Shown here piece by piece: positions 16,524 through 25,530 of a stretch of DNA of 64,000 nt; within the stretch, counting starts at the first letter, position 1, and each line of letters begins with the position of its first letter. Source of the stretch: Alphaproteobacteria bacterium (GTDB lineage Bacteria > Pseudomonadota > Alphaproteobacteria > DSM-16000 > Inquilinaceae); NCBI GenBank assembly GCA_028281925.1, contig JANQIX010000030.1:1-64000 (forward strand), in the 5' to 3' direction. A model generated the notes under the pieces. That model did no database searches, was not told where the DNA came from, and saw nothing but the letters and a program-made list of their open reading frames with translations. The position numbers and the translations under genes were made by a program.

Positions 16524-16711
16524 GGCGGCGTTTGCGCCTCGCCGGGCGAAGTGTCCTCGCCACATGGATCTGGCCCCGTTGCCGCGTTTGGCAATCATCC
16601 AGGGGCCGGGCGAGGCTGCACCGGTGGGCCCGCACAGGGTCGTTCGCGGCCAACAACTCCGCGTCACAGCTTAACCCAGACTCATCAGGCGCCTATCCAG
16701 GGGGACGATCG

Positions 16712-17506
16712 ATGGATATCAACGGAAGTGTCGCTGTTATTACCGGTGGAGCCAGCGGCATCGGTGCGCAGGTTGCCAAGGATCTTGCCAAGGGCGGCGC
16801 CAAAGTCGTGGTTGGCGACGTCAATGAAGAGGGCCTGAAGTCGGTTGTCGCCGAGATCACCGAGGCCGGCGGCCAGGCGGCCTATGCTGTCGGCAGCGTG
16901 ACGGAAGAAGCCGATGTCGAAGCTCTGATGGAAAAGGCCGTCAGCGAGTACGGCGCCATCAACTTCGTCTTCGCCAATGCCGGCATCTTCATGGACAGCC
17001 TGTTCATCAATGTCGACAAGACCGGCAAAGTGAAGACGGTGATGAGCACCGACGCCTTCAGGAAGGTGGTCGACGTCAATCTCGTGGGCGCGTTCCTGAC
17101 GATCCGCGAAGGCGTGCGCCGGATGATCGACAACGGCTGGCCGGGTGTCGTCGTCATCACCTCTTCGATCAATGGCACGGGCCAGCCGGGGCAGCTGAAC
17201 TACTCGTCGACCAAGGCGGCACTGAACCTGTGGCCAAAGGTGATCGCCGGCGAACTGAACATGCGCGGCGTGAAGAACATCCGCATCGCCGGTATCGCAC
17301 CGGGCTATGCGGCGACGCCGATCCTTTTGGGCATGAACCAGGAAGCACTGACAGCGATCCTCAGCGACGTGCATGTCGGCCGCCTGATCGAGCCCGCCGA
17401 GCTGTCGTCGACGGTCCAGCACATCATCGAGAACGAGGCCATCGACGCCACGATCATCGAAGTGACCGGCGGTGTGACCTACGGCCCGCGTCAGCGCGCC
17501 AAGTAA
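16712..17506 (+). CDS. short-chain dehydrogenase/reductase
   Basis: The 264-residue protein (MDINGSVAVITGGASGIGAQ) has the Rossmann motif TGGASGIG at 11-18, FANAG near residue 90, and the catalytic Ser/Tyr/Lys in ITSSIN and NYSSTKAAL. It would reduce or oxidise a keto/hydroxy group with NAD(P). GGGGGACGATCG precedes the ATG. Its place among thiolase, DUF35 and PHA synthase genes suggests an acyl-CoA or hydroxyacyl substrate, but this is inference. A strong terminator follows. Confidence 0.85.
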   Translation: MDINGSVAVITGGASGIGAQVAKDLAKGGAKVVVGDVNEEGLKSVVAEITEAGGQAAYAVGSVTEEADVEALMEKAVSEYGAINFVFANAGIFMDSLFINVDKTGKVKTVMSTDAFRKVVDVNLVGAFLTIREGVRRMIDNGWPGVVVITSSINGTGQPGQLNYSSTKAALNLWPKVIAGELNMRGVKNIRIAGIAPGYAATPILLGMNQEALTAILSDVHVGRLIEPAELSSTVQHIIENEAIDATIIEVTGGVTYGPRQRAK

Positions 17507-17529
17507 CGGCCAGCCAATCGGCCACAAGA

Positions 17530-17564
17530 AAAGCCCCCGGCGACAGCCTGTCGCCGGGGGCTTT
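17530..17564. terminator. bidirectional terminator between SDR and DUF35 genes
   Basis: AAAGCCCCCGGCGACA and TGTCGCCGGGGGCTTT are perfect complements around a 3-base loop GCC. Runs of A and T at the base serve both strands. It separates two convergent genes. Confidence 0.85.
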
Positions 17565-17596
17565 GTCTTTCGGGGTGACCCGAAATCGGCGTCCGG

Positions 17597-18013
17597 TCAG
17601 ATCGGCTCGAAACCGAGATAGGTCTTGCTGTCGGGGCCCTGGCCGCGCTCGATATAGGTGGCCTGCAGCTCCGTACCGATCTTGATCGATTCCGGGTTCT
17701 TCACATCGACGCCGAAGATCTGCGCGCTGACCGCCGGGCCTTCATCGAGCTTGACGATGCCGCAGCAGAACGGGTTGTCACGCCCGTAGCCGGCTTCGTT
17801 CATATGGGTGGGGCCGACCGTGATCACCGTATAGGCCAGCAGCTTGCCTTTGCCGGAGACCTCTTCCCATTCCATGTTGGTGGAGTGGGATTTCGGGCAC
17901 ATCGGCCGCGGTGGCATGTAGAATTCGCCGCTGTCCTTGTTACGCACGCCCATCAGCTTGCGCTGCTTCAGATAGGCATAGAAGCCGGTTCCGTTGAAGG
18001 GCAGGTCTTCCAT
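17597..18013 (-). CDS. DUF35 OB-fold protein with degenerate zinc ribbon
   Basis: The 138-residue protein has the family layout: RNKDSGEFYMPPRPMCPKSHS, then the OB-fold GKGKLLAYTVITVGP and AVSAQIFGVDV. DUF35 proteins partner with thiolase-fold enzymes and help acyl-CoA handling. The zinc ribbon normally has two CxxC pairs; the first pair is replaced by RNKDSG and only one cysteine (CPKS) of the second remains. The start lies 4 bases after the thiolase stop, so the two are co-transcribed and probably form a complex. Confidence 0.85.
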   Translation of the reverse strand: MEDLPFNGTGFYAYLKQRKLMGVRNKDSGEFYMPPRPMCPKSHSTNMEWEEVSGKGKLLAYTVITVGPTHMNEAGYGRDNPFCCGIVKLDEGPAVSAQIFGVDVKNPESIKIGTELQATYIERGQGPDSKTYLGFEPI

Positions 18014-18017
18014 TGCC

Positions 18018-19283
18018 TCAGTTCCTCCGCTCGAAGATGTGAATGGCGGCGGCCATGCCGCTGCCGCCCAGATTGTGGGTCATGCCGACGCTGGGATCGC
18101 CGGGCAGCTGCCGATCGCCGGCCTCGCCCCGCAGCTGCTTCCAGATCTCACAGATCTGGCCGCCGCCCGTGGCACCCACCGGATGGCCCTTCGACTTCAG
18201 GCCGCCGGATGAGTTGATCGGCCGGGCACCGTCGCGCCGGGTCTGACCTTCGGCGATCGCGCCATGGGCATGGCCAGGCTTGAAGAAGCCGAGGTCTTCC
18301 GAGGCGATGACTTCCGCGATGGTGAAGCAGTCGTGCACCTCGCAGGCATCGATGTCGCCCGGCCCGACGCCCGCCATCTCATAGGCCTGGGCGGCTGCCA
18401 CCTTGGCGCATTTCAGCGAGGTCAAGGACTCCCGCTCATAGGTCGGCACGTCGCTGCCCTGGCCGGTGCCGATGATGTGAAGCGGCTTGTCGGTGAAGTT
18501 GTGGGCGATCTCTTCCGCCACCAGCAGCATGGCAGCGGCGCCGTCCGACACTGGCGAGCAGTCGAACAGCCGCATCGGCCAGGCGATCACCGGGTTGGAG
18601 CGGTCGTCATGCATGAACCCCATCTCGTCGTCCCAGCTCGGCACCGGCTTGCCGCGCTTCTCGGCACTGGCGCGCTTGCTGGCCATGATCTGGGGGATGC
18701 TCTGGCCGAACTGCGCTTTCGGATTGAGTGCGCCGTTCTCGTGGTTCTTGATGCCGACCTGCATGAAGGTCTCGGGCGTGGCGCCATAGGCGTCCATATA
18801 CGCCGTGGCCAGCAGCGCATAGAGGCCGGGGAAGGTGAATCCCGACGGATTCTCGAACTGGCTGTCGCTGGCGGTGGCGAGCGTATCCGTCACCTTCGCC
18901 GTCGGCAGGTCCGTTTCCTTCTCGATGCCGCCGACCAATACGACGTCGGCCAGGCCCGAGGCCACGTTCATGACGCCTTGGCGGAAAGCGACGCCGCTGC
19001 TGGCGCAGGCGCTTTCCACCCGCGTCGCCGGAATCGGCACCAGGCCAAGTGCGGTGGCCATGAACGGGGCCGTGAAGTTCTGGTTCTCAAACAGCGTGCT
19101 GCTGTAGTTGCCGATCACCAGGGATTCGATGTCCGCCGGGTCGAAACCCTTGTCGACGGAGTTGCGCATCTCGACGAACGCGTCGACGAACAGATCGCGG
19201 GTCGAGAGCCCAGGGAACGCTCCGAAATTGGTCATCCCGGCGCCCACCAGGGCGACGCCCCTGCCTAGCTTCCTCGCTGCCAT
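18018..19283 (-). CDS. SCP2-type thiolase
   Basis: The 421-residue protein has thiolase features: the nucleophile in VESACASSG, HDCF in ACEVHDCFTIAE, and GGLKSKGHPVGATGGGQ near the C-terminus. This pattern is the SCPx/lipid-transfer branch rather than the biosynthetic PhaA type. It would cleave or condense acyl-CoA. The DUF35 gene follows at once, the usual pairing. The PHA synthase genes lie upstream on the same strand with a 140-base gap. Confidence 0.88.
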   Translation of the reverse strand: MAARKLGRGVALVGAGMTNFGAFPGLSTRDLFVDAFVEMRNSVDKGFDPADIESLVIGNYSSTLFENQNFTAPFMATALGLVPIPATRVESACASSGVAFRQGVMNVASGLADVVLVGGIEKETDLPTAKVTDTLATASDSQFENPSGFTFPGLYALLATAYMDAYGATPETFMQVGIKNHENGALNPKAQFGQSIPQIMASKRASAEKRGKPVPSWDDEMGFMHDDRSNPVIAWPMRLFDCSPVSDGAAAMLLVAEEIAHNFTDKPLHIIGTGQGSDVPTYERESLTSLKCAKVAAAQAYEMAGVGPGDIDACEVHDCFTIAEVIASEDLGFFKPGHAHGAIAEGQTRRDGARPINSSGGLKSKGHPVGATGGGQICEIWKQLRGEAGDRQLPGDPSVGMTHNLGGSGMAAAIHIFERRN

Positions 19284-19425
19284 ACCGTGTTTCTCCTTGG
19301 GCTAGAGCGGCGGTCGTCACGGCACAGCGGCCACCGCAGATGCCTCCTCACTTGGATATGACGGCCGGACCGACTGGCGGTCCGGCCGTATCGATTGCCT
19401 ATCCCCCGGACTGGCCGTCCGGCGG

Positions 19426-20535
19426 TCAGTGTTTGGCGACGTGCTCCTGCGTCCACTTCGCAACGCTGGGCGCCAGGATCTTCTGCGATGCGCCGCCGGT
19501 GTAGATGCCGATATGCCCGGTCTTGATGGGCAGCTCGGTGTAGTCCTTCGAGCCCACATGCTTGCCGAGCGCCACGGTGCAGGGCGGTGGCACCAGATGA
19601 TCGCGTTCGGCGAAGATGTTCAGCACCGGGTTCTTGATGTTCTTCAGGTTGACCTTCTCGCCGCCGATCACCAGCTCGCCTTTGACCAGCTTATTGCCCT
19701 GCAGGAATTCCTTGACGAATTCCTTATAGGCACCGCCGGCTGCGTGCGGGCCGCCAAACAGCCACTTCTCCATGCGCAGGAAGTTCAGAAGCGCATTCTT
19801 GTCTTCCATGACATCGACCAAGTCCTGGTACTTGCCGATGTTCAGGATGAACGGCGACGCCATCAGGAACGAAACGTTCAAGAGATCGGCGGGCACGTTG
19901 CCCACGGCGTCGACCATCAGGTCGACATTCGCATTGCGCGCCAGATGGAACAGCAGACCGACATGCGCCTGCTTCGGATCGTGCTGGTGGTCGAAGTCGA
20001 TCGGCGTGACCGTGAGGATCAGGTGCCGGATCTTCTCCGGATGCAGTGCGGTGTAGGTCGTGCTCATCGTGCCGCCCTGGCAGATGCCGAGCAGATCGAC
20101 CTTGTCGACGCCGTGCATGTCGCGGACGAAGTCGACGCAGTCGTCGACGTATCCGTTAATGTAGTCGTCCATCGTCAGGTACTTGTCCGCGGGCAGCGGA
20201 TAGCCCCAGTCGATCAGATGAACGTCGAAGCCCTCGTTCAGCAGGTTGCGGACCAGCGAGCGGTCGGGCTGCAGGTCGGCCACCTCATAGCCGTTGATCA
20301 GCGGCGGATGGATGATCAACGGCGGCGACATCACCTTCTTCTTATCGACCGTCGGGTGGTAGTGATAGAGCTTCAGCCGATCCTGACTGTAGACCACGTC
20401 TTTCGGCGTGCTGCCGATATCGACATCTTCGTCCTTCAGCTGGGTGAGGGTCTCAATGCCCTTGGCCATCTTGTGGGAGAGGTCGGCGAATTCCTTGACG
20501 GCCTCGGCCGGGCCGAATGAGATGACTGGCTTCAT
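19426..20535 (-). CDS. phaC: class III polyhydroxyalkanoate synthase, subunit PhaC
   Basis: The 369-residue length fits class III PhaC. The lipase-like box is GICQGG with C152, and the triad is completed by D312 (AERDHLVPP) and H341 (KTGHIGIYTG), matching the spacing known in the family. LIDWGYP and DDYINGYVDDCVDFV are also typical. With PhaE it polymerises hydroxyacyl-CoA into storage polyester granules. phaE lies directly upstream in the same direction, so the order is phaE-phaC. Confidence 0.92.
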   Translation of the reverse strand: MKPVISFGPAEAVKEFADLSHKMAKGIETLTQLKDEDVDIGSTPKDVVYSQDRLKLYHYHPTVDKKKVMSPPLIIHPPLINGYEVADLQPDRSLVRNLLNEGFDVHLIDWGYPLPADKYLTMDDYINGYVDDCVDFVRDMHGVDKVDLLGICQGGTMSTTYTALHPEKIRHLILTVTPIDFDHQHDPKQAHVGLLFHLARNANVDLMVDAVGNVPADLLNVSFLMASPFILNIGKYQDLVDVMEDKNALLNFLRMEKWLFGGPHAAGGAYKEFVKEFLQGNKLVKGELVIGGEKVNLKNIKNPVLNIFAERDHLVPPPCTVALGKHVGSKDYTELPIKTGHIGIYTGGASQKILAPSVAKWTQEHVAKH

Positions 20536-20609
20536 ATCGTGTCTTCCTTACGCGGCGCCCGGGTCGGGTGGTACCGACCGAAGGCGTCAGACAATGGTGG
20601 ACAGAGGCG

Positions 20610-21794
20610 TCAACCCGCCGCCGGCTCTTCCTTCGGGGCTGCTTCCTTCGCGGCCGCCTTGCGCGGCGCGGCCTTGCGCGCGGGTGCGGGTGTCGCCTCG
20701 GCCACTGCCGGCTGATCGCTGATCGCCTTCATCTGCTTCTTTAGCTGGCGCACCTGCTTCTTCAGATCGTGGATCGTGCGGAAGGCGTCGTCCACTTCCG
20801 TGCGCGTCGGCATGTCCATCTGAGTCAGGAACATCTCGACCAGCTCGCGCTGACGCAGCTTGAAGCTCATCATCGCGTCGGTCATCTCGTCCTGGACGAC
20901 CACGAAGTCGCTCGACGTGAACTCCTCCGTCAGGGTCTTGTCGGCGATCTGGAACCACAGCTTCATCAGCTCACGCAGGCTGGTGATCTGCTCACCCTTC
21001 TCAGCCTTGCCGGCCAGTGCCTCCATCAGCCGTTCCACCGCGACCCGCAGGCCCTTGGCCATGGCCAGGTCGTACTTGATGGTGGCCTTGCGGACATCCG
21101 AAAGCGCATCCATTGCGCGGAAAAGCTTGGCATTCTTCTCGCGCGCTATGCCAGCTGCGGGCAGTTCGGACAGGCCGGAGATTGCGTTCTCGGCCGACTT
21201 GCCGAACAGCATGAACTGGTTGAGGAACGGCGATCCCTGAAGCGCATCCATGAAGCCGCCGGTGCCCAGCAGCTTCTCCATATGCCCGGTATCGAACGCT
21301 TGGCCGACATAGCCGGCGAACGGCGCCATGACCTGCATCCAGTTCTGCGGTGCCTGGGCCAGCAGCTGCATGCCTTCCATCATGCCCTGGGTCCGCTCTT
21401 GCGCGCTGCCGAACTGCTGCATCCAGCCGTCGAATAGCTTCTGGAAGTCCGGTTGCCACGGCGTGCCCGATTGCAGGTTCGGCGCGACAACGCCCCACGA
21501 CTTCACGACCAGGTCCATGACCTTCAGCATCGACGACTGGCTGTTGAACATGTCACCCGCCAGCTTGCCGGTCGGCGTGCTGCCGAAGGCCGACGTCCAT
21601 GCCTCCATGCCCTGGCGCATCATGGCCATGGGGTCGAACGAAGGCGCTCCCATGCCGCCAAGGCCACCCAATCCGCCCAGTCCACCCTGGCCGCTGGCGG
21701 CCGATTGGGCCATGTTCATCCAGCCGCCCCAGACCTGGCGTTGCGCCTCTGTCCAAGCCTTCGTCAAGGCTTCGGCTTGTTCCGTCACGTTCAC
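20610..21794 (-). CDS. phaE: class III polyhydroxyalkanoate synthase, subunit PhaE
   Basis: A GTG at 21794, 8 bases after AAGGAG, gives 394 residues starting MNVTEQAEALTKAWTEAQRQVWGGW. The helical body with a Gly-rich patch (GGLGGLGGLGGMG), the segment SDFVVVQDEMTDAMMSFKLRQRELVEMF and the coiled-coil DLKKQVRQLKKQMK fit PhaE. The tail is Ala/Lys/Pro-rich (ARKAAPRKAAAKEAAPKEE), which could bind DNA or granule surface. It is translated just before phaC. Confidence 0.85.
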   Translation of the reverse strand: MNVTEQAEALTKAWTEAQRQVWGGWMNMAQSAASGQGGLGGLGGLGGMGAPSFDPMAMMRQGMEAWTSAFGSTPTGKLAGDMFNSQSSMLKVMDLVVKSWGVVAPNLQSGTPWQPDFQKLFDGWMQQFGSAQERTQGMMEGMQLLAQAPQNWMQVMAPFAGYVGQAFDTGHMEKLLGTGGFMDALQGSPFLNQFMLFGKSAENAISGLSELPAAGIAREKNAKLFRAMDALSDVRKATIKYDLAMAKGLRVAVERLMEALAGKAEKGEQITSLRELMKLWFQIADKTLTEEFTSSDFVVVQDEMTDAMMSFKLRQRELVEMFLTQMDMPTRTEVDDAFRTIHDLKKQVRQLKKQMKAISDQPAVAEATPAPARKAAPRKAAAKEAAPKEEPAAG

Positions 21795-22176
21795 GCCGAT
21801 GTCTCCTTCGCGAGAGTTTTGCGTTCGCACCATGTCATGGATTCTCGTAGCCACAGCGGCGCACGAGCATCGCGGTCTACGGGCAGTTTGTAAGCATTAC
21901 AAGCTTGGACCGGCTATACCGGGTTCGGCCGGTTTCGACCTTGACACGCATCAATTACCGCTGCCGCTCCCGGCACGGCCGTCCAGCATTTCAGGTTGTA
22001 AGACCTGTATCTGGGTTCGCAAACCCGGTGTTGTCAAGGTCAGGGTCGGGCAGAGGATAGTATTGGCGTGGGTCGCGATCGTCGGTCGTCCTGGTACCGA
22101 CGCGCGCACGTTACACCGAATGCGGCGGTCTGCTGTGGCGCCTGCTGATCACGCCGTCACCGAGCCGACGATTTAT

Positions 22177-22204
22177 GCGGCCGACTGCAGCTGCAGTCGG
22201 CCGC
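22177..22204. repeat. 28-bp perfect palindrome after tldD
   Basis: GCGGCCGACTGCAG is followed directly by its complement CTGCAGTCGGCCGC with no spacer. It begins 2 bases past the tldD stop on the minus strand and would fold into a long hairpin, so it may end or protect that transcript. The rest of the gap 21795-22206 shows no gene; the phaE promoter should be in it. Confidence 0.55.
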
Positions 22205-22206
22205 GG

Positions 22207-23640
22207 TCAAGCTGCAGTGCCGCCTACCGTGAGACCATCAATGCGCAGCGTTGGTTGGCCTACGCCAACCGGCACGCCCTGGCCTTCCTTGCCGCAAGTG
22301 CCGACGCCGGGGTCGAGCGCCATGTCATTGCCGACCATGGCTACCTTGGTCAGGATATCGGGGCCATTGCCGATCAGCGTCGCGTTCTTTACCGGTCGGC
22401 CGACCTTGCCATCTTCGATCAGGTAGGCTTCGGATGCGGAGAACACGAACTTGCCATTGGTGATGTCCACCTGCCCGCCGCCGAAATTGACGGCATAGAG
22501 CCCGTTGCGCACCGAGGCGACGATCTCGTCTCGGTCATAGGCGCCACTGGCCATCACCGTGTTGGTCATCCGCGGCATGGGATGGTGGGCGAAGCTCTGG
22601 CGGCGGCCGTTGCCGGTGGGGGGAACCCCCATCAGCCGTGCGTTCAGCCGATCCTGCATGTAGCCCACAAGAATGCCGTCCTCGATCAGCGTCGTGCACT
22701 GGGCGGGCGTGCCTTCGTCGTCGATCGAGAGCGAGCCGCGCCGGTCGGTCAGCGTGCCGTCGTCGACCACAGTCACACCCGAGGCTGCGATCCGCTGGCC
22801 CATCAGCCCTGCGAACGCCGACATGCCCTTGCGGTTGAAGTCGCCTTCCAGCCCGTGGCCGATGGCCTCGTGCAAGAGGATGCCGGGCCAGCCGTTGCCG
22901 AGCACCACGGTCATCTCTCCGGCTGGCGCTTCGGCGGCATCCAGCTTCACAAGGGCCTGGCGCACCGCCTCATCGGCGGCGTACCGCCAGCAGGTGGCGT
23001 CAAAAAGTCCGTCATAGGTCACCCGACCGCCGGTGCCGTGGCTGCCGGTTTCCATGCGGTCGCCGTCGCCGCAGACGACGGAGACGTTGAGGCGCACCAG
23101 CGGGCGTATGTCGGCTGCATGGCTGCCGTCGCCGCGCACGATCCGCACCGCCTGCCATTCCCCGGTGACCGAAGCCATCACCTGGCGCACGCGCGGGTCA
23201 CGCGCACGGGCGTAGGCGTCGATCTCGGCCAGCAGTGCCACCTTGTCGGCAAAGGCGATCGCCGGCAGCGGGTTGGCGTCCGTATAGAGACTGCGGTTGG
23301 TGCCACGGGCCGGCTCGGCCATCGTGCCGCCATGGCCGCGACAGACGGCGCTGACCGTGTCGGCGGCGCGCGCGATGGCGTCCTCCGACAATTCCGAGGC
23401 GTGGGCATAACCGGTAGCCTCGCCCGCCGTGGCGCGCAGCCCGAAGCCCTGCATGGTGTCGAAGGCGCCACTCTTCAGTTTGCCGTCGTCCCAGGACAGG
23501 CCCTCGCTCTGCCGATACTCCAGGAACAGCTCGCCATCGTCGGCGCCTGAAAGGGCGTCGGCGACCAGCCGATCGACGCGGTCGCGGTCCAGCTCGGCGC
23601 TGCGGAAGAAGAGATCTTCGGTGGTGGCGTTTGCGCTCAT
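22207..23640 (-). CDS. tldD: metalloprotease TldD
   Basis: The 477-residue protein from the ATG at 23640 (MSANATTEDLFFRSAELD) has the zinc motif HEAIGHGLE and the family segments GNGWPGILLHEA, NARLMG...TGNGRRQSFAHHPMPRMTNT and the ending GTCGKEGQGVPVGVGQPTLRI. TldD works with PmbA/TldE in peptide maturation and turnover. No pmbA gene is in this window, as is common because the two are often unlinked. Confidence 0.95.
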   Translation of the reverse strand: MSANATTEDLFFRSAELDRDRVDRLVADALSGADDGELFLEYRQSEGLSWDDGKLKSGAFDTMQGFGLRATAGEATGYAHASELSEDAIARAADTVSAVCRGHGGTMAEPARGTNRSLYTDANPLPAIAFADKVALLAEIDAYARARDPRVRQVMASVTGEWQAVRIVRGDGSHAADIRPLVRLNVSVVCGDGDRMETGSHGTGGRVTYDGLFDATCWRYAADEAVRQALVKLDAAEAPAGEMTVVLGNGWPGILLHEAIGHGLEGDFNRKGMSAFAGLMGQRIAASGVTVVDDGTLTDRRGSLSIDDEGTPAQCTTLIEDGILVGYMQDRLNARLMGVPPTGNGRRQSFAHHPMPRMTNTVMASGAYDRDEIVASVRNGLYAVNFGGGQVDITNGKFVFSASEAYLIEDGKVGRPVKNATLIGNGPDILTKVAMVGNDMALDPGVGTCGKEGQGVPVGVGQPTLRIDGLTVGGTAA

Positions 23641-23816
23641 GGTCTGGTCCGGCTCAAGGGCAGTGTGGGCGACATGCGTCGACAGTAGAGTAGACAGGTG
23701 ATTTGGGTCCGGCAAAGCCGGGCGGCAAGGCGGCGGCCGCTCGGGCCTCGCCTTCAGGGGGGCGATTGCCTAATGTCACCGGCACGGACAGGGTACAGGC
23801 AAGAAGGGGTGCGGGG

Positions 23817-24482
23817 ATGGGCAATCACAAGATCGTGTCACCGGTGGCCGGCGCGGTCGTGGCGGTCGGGCTCTATCTCGGGCTCGGCTGGCTCTGGCTG
23901 GCGATCCCGGCCGGCTTGGTGGCCTGGGGGGCACTTTACGTGATGATGGCGCCGGAAGGCGCTTTCGATCCGCGGAAGCGCAAGATCGAAGAGACCATGG
24001 CCGGTGTGCCGGAGCAGTTCCGCAAAGAGATCGCCGATGCCGAAGACCGCATCAAGGCAGTGCGCAAGACGGCCTACGCGTTCCCCGGCGACGAGCCGAT
24101 CCGCGACGACATCCTGAAGATCACCGAGCATGCCAAGGCGATTCTGGAGGATGTGCAGCATCAGCCGAAAGACTACAACCGCATGCGCAAGGCGCTGACC
24201 CACTATCTCGGCCATGTGGAGACGATCGCCGGCCGGCTGACCTACCTGCGCAAGCAAGGCGGAGACGACCCGGAACTGATGGAGCGCAGCCGCGCGACGG
24301 TGAAAGACCTGGTCGGCGTGTTCGAGCAGTACCGGTCGAAGATGCTGGAAGACGAGGTGTTCGACATCGATGCCCGCATCGCGCTTCTGGAACAGGAAAT
24401 CGGGGGCGAAGACATCGTCGCCAAGCTGAAGCGCGACCAAGCGGCGAGAGCGGCAGGCAGTGGGAGCGATGGCGCTGCCTGA
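23817..24482 (+). CDS. XpaC-like membrane protein
   Basis: The 221-residue protein (MGNHKIVSPVAGAVV) has two N-terminal membrane segments (GAVVAVGLYLGLGWLWLAIPAGLVAWGALY as two short helices) and a long helical cytoplasmic part with KALTHYLGHVETIAGRLTYL. This fits the XpaC family (5-bromo-4-chloroindolyl phosphate hydrolysis protein), of poorly known role and often near tellurite-resistance-type genes. GAAGGGG lies before the ATG. The DUF2332 gene follows 18 bases later. Confidence 0.7.
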   Translation: MGNHKIVSPVAGAVVAVGLYLGLGWLWLAIPAGLVAWGALYVMMAPEGAFDPRKRKIEETMAGVPEQFRKEIADAEDRIKAVRKTAYAFPGDEPIRDDILKITEHAKAILEDVQHQPKDYNRMRKALTHYLGHVETIAGRLTYLRKQGGDDPELMERSRATVKDLVGVFEQYRSKMLEDEVFDIDARIALLEQEIGGEDIVAKLKRDQAARAAGSGSDGAA

Positions 24483-24500
24483 CCGGGCGACGTCCGTCGG

Positions 24501-25505
24501 ATGACGGCGGACTTCAAGGCCCTCGAGGATCTCTCCAAACGTTATCTCAGATTTGCAGTGGTGGAGGCGCAGGGCAACTCGCCGCTCTACGAACGGCTGG
24601 CGGCTTTCATCTCGCACTCCCCCGAGATCCTGCAGTTCCTCGCTTCGTTGCCGGCCGACCGTCGGCAACCCAACCTGTTTCTCGCCGCCGTGCGCCATGT
24701 CGCGGGCGTTCTGAAGGACGGGGACGGGCTGGCAGCAGTCCTGCGCGAAAGGGCGCAGGAGGTAAGGCAAGTGATCCTCTCCCGGACGACGCAGACCAAC
24801 GAGCCTGCGCGTTGCGCCGTTCTGTTGCCGCTGCTGGCCCAGTTGCCGCAACCCTTGGCTTTGTTGGAGGTCGGCGCCTCGGCAGGTCTTTGCCTCTTGC
24901 CGGATCGTTATGGCTACGACTACGGCACGACCTCGCTGCGGCCGGCCGGCCCGGTGCGGCATCGTCTTCCGGTCTTTCCTTGCCGTGCGAGCCCGACGAC
25001 CCCGGTTCCGTCTGCGCTGCCGGAAGTGGTCTGGCGCGCCGGACTCGATCTGAACCCCATCGACGTCCATTGTGAAGCGGATGTCGCTTGGCTGGAGACC
25101 CTGGTCTGGCCCGGCCAGGAAGATCGGGCCGAGCGGCTGCAAGAAGCCATCGGGATCGCCCGGCAGGACCCGCCGCCCGTTCGTCGCGGCGACATCTTCG
25201 AGGATCTCGAGACCGTCGCGTCCGAGGCCCCAAAAGAGGCGACGCTCGTCGTCTTCCACTCCGCGGTCCTCAGCTATCTGCCGGACCAGCGCAAGCGCGA
25301 AGCGTTCGCCACAGCCATGATCCAGTCCAGAGCCGTCTGGATCAGCAACGAGTCACCCAACGTGTTTCCGGCCCTTGCCAGGCAGGCTCCGGAACCAAGG
25401 GCAGCAGGTAATTTTCTGCTCGCCGTCGATGGCACCCCCGTGGCGTGGACGGGGCCGCATGGCCAGTCGATCGATTGGATTGCGGGGGCCGGGCCGGAGG
25501 CATGA
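24501..25505 (+). CDS. DUF2332 family protein
   Basis: The 334-residue protein has the DUF2332 pattern: NSPLYERLAAFIS near the start, the segment LLEVGASAGLCLLPDRYGYDYG, a central RAGLDLNPIDV and VVFHSAVLSYLP. The glycine-rich LLEVGASAGL resembles the SAM-binding strand of methyltransferases, which the family may be related to. Function is not established. It is probably co-transcribed with the XpaC-like gene and converges on the enolase-superfamily gene. Confidence 0.8.
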   Translation: MTADFKALEDLSKRYLRFAVVEAQGNSPLYERLAAFISHSPEILQFLASLPADRRQPNLFLAAVRHVAGVLKDGDGLAAVLRERAQEVRQVILSRTTQTNEPARCAVLLPLLAQLPQPLALLEVGASAGLCLLPDRYGYDYGTTSLRPAGPVRHRLPVFPCRASPTTPVPSALPEVVWRAGLDLNPIDVHCEADVAWLETLVWPGQEDRAERLQEAIGIARQDPPPVRRGDIFEDLETVASEAPKEATLVVFHSAVLSYLPDQRKREAFATAMIQSRAVWISNESPNVFPALARQAPEPRAAGNFLLAVDGTPVAWTGPHGQSIDWIAGAGPEA

Positions 25506-25530
25506 GATGGCTGGTCTCTGCCCCGACCGG

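Noticed and set aside
21328..23550. A 740-codon open frame on the plus strand
   Set aside because: It is antisense to phaE and tldD, which are certain. No motif, typical mirror composition.
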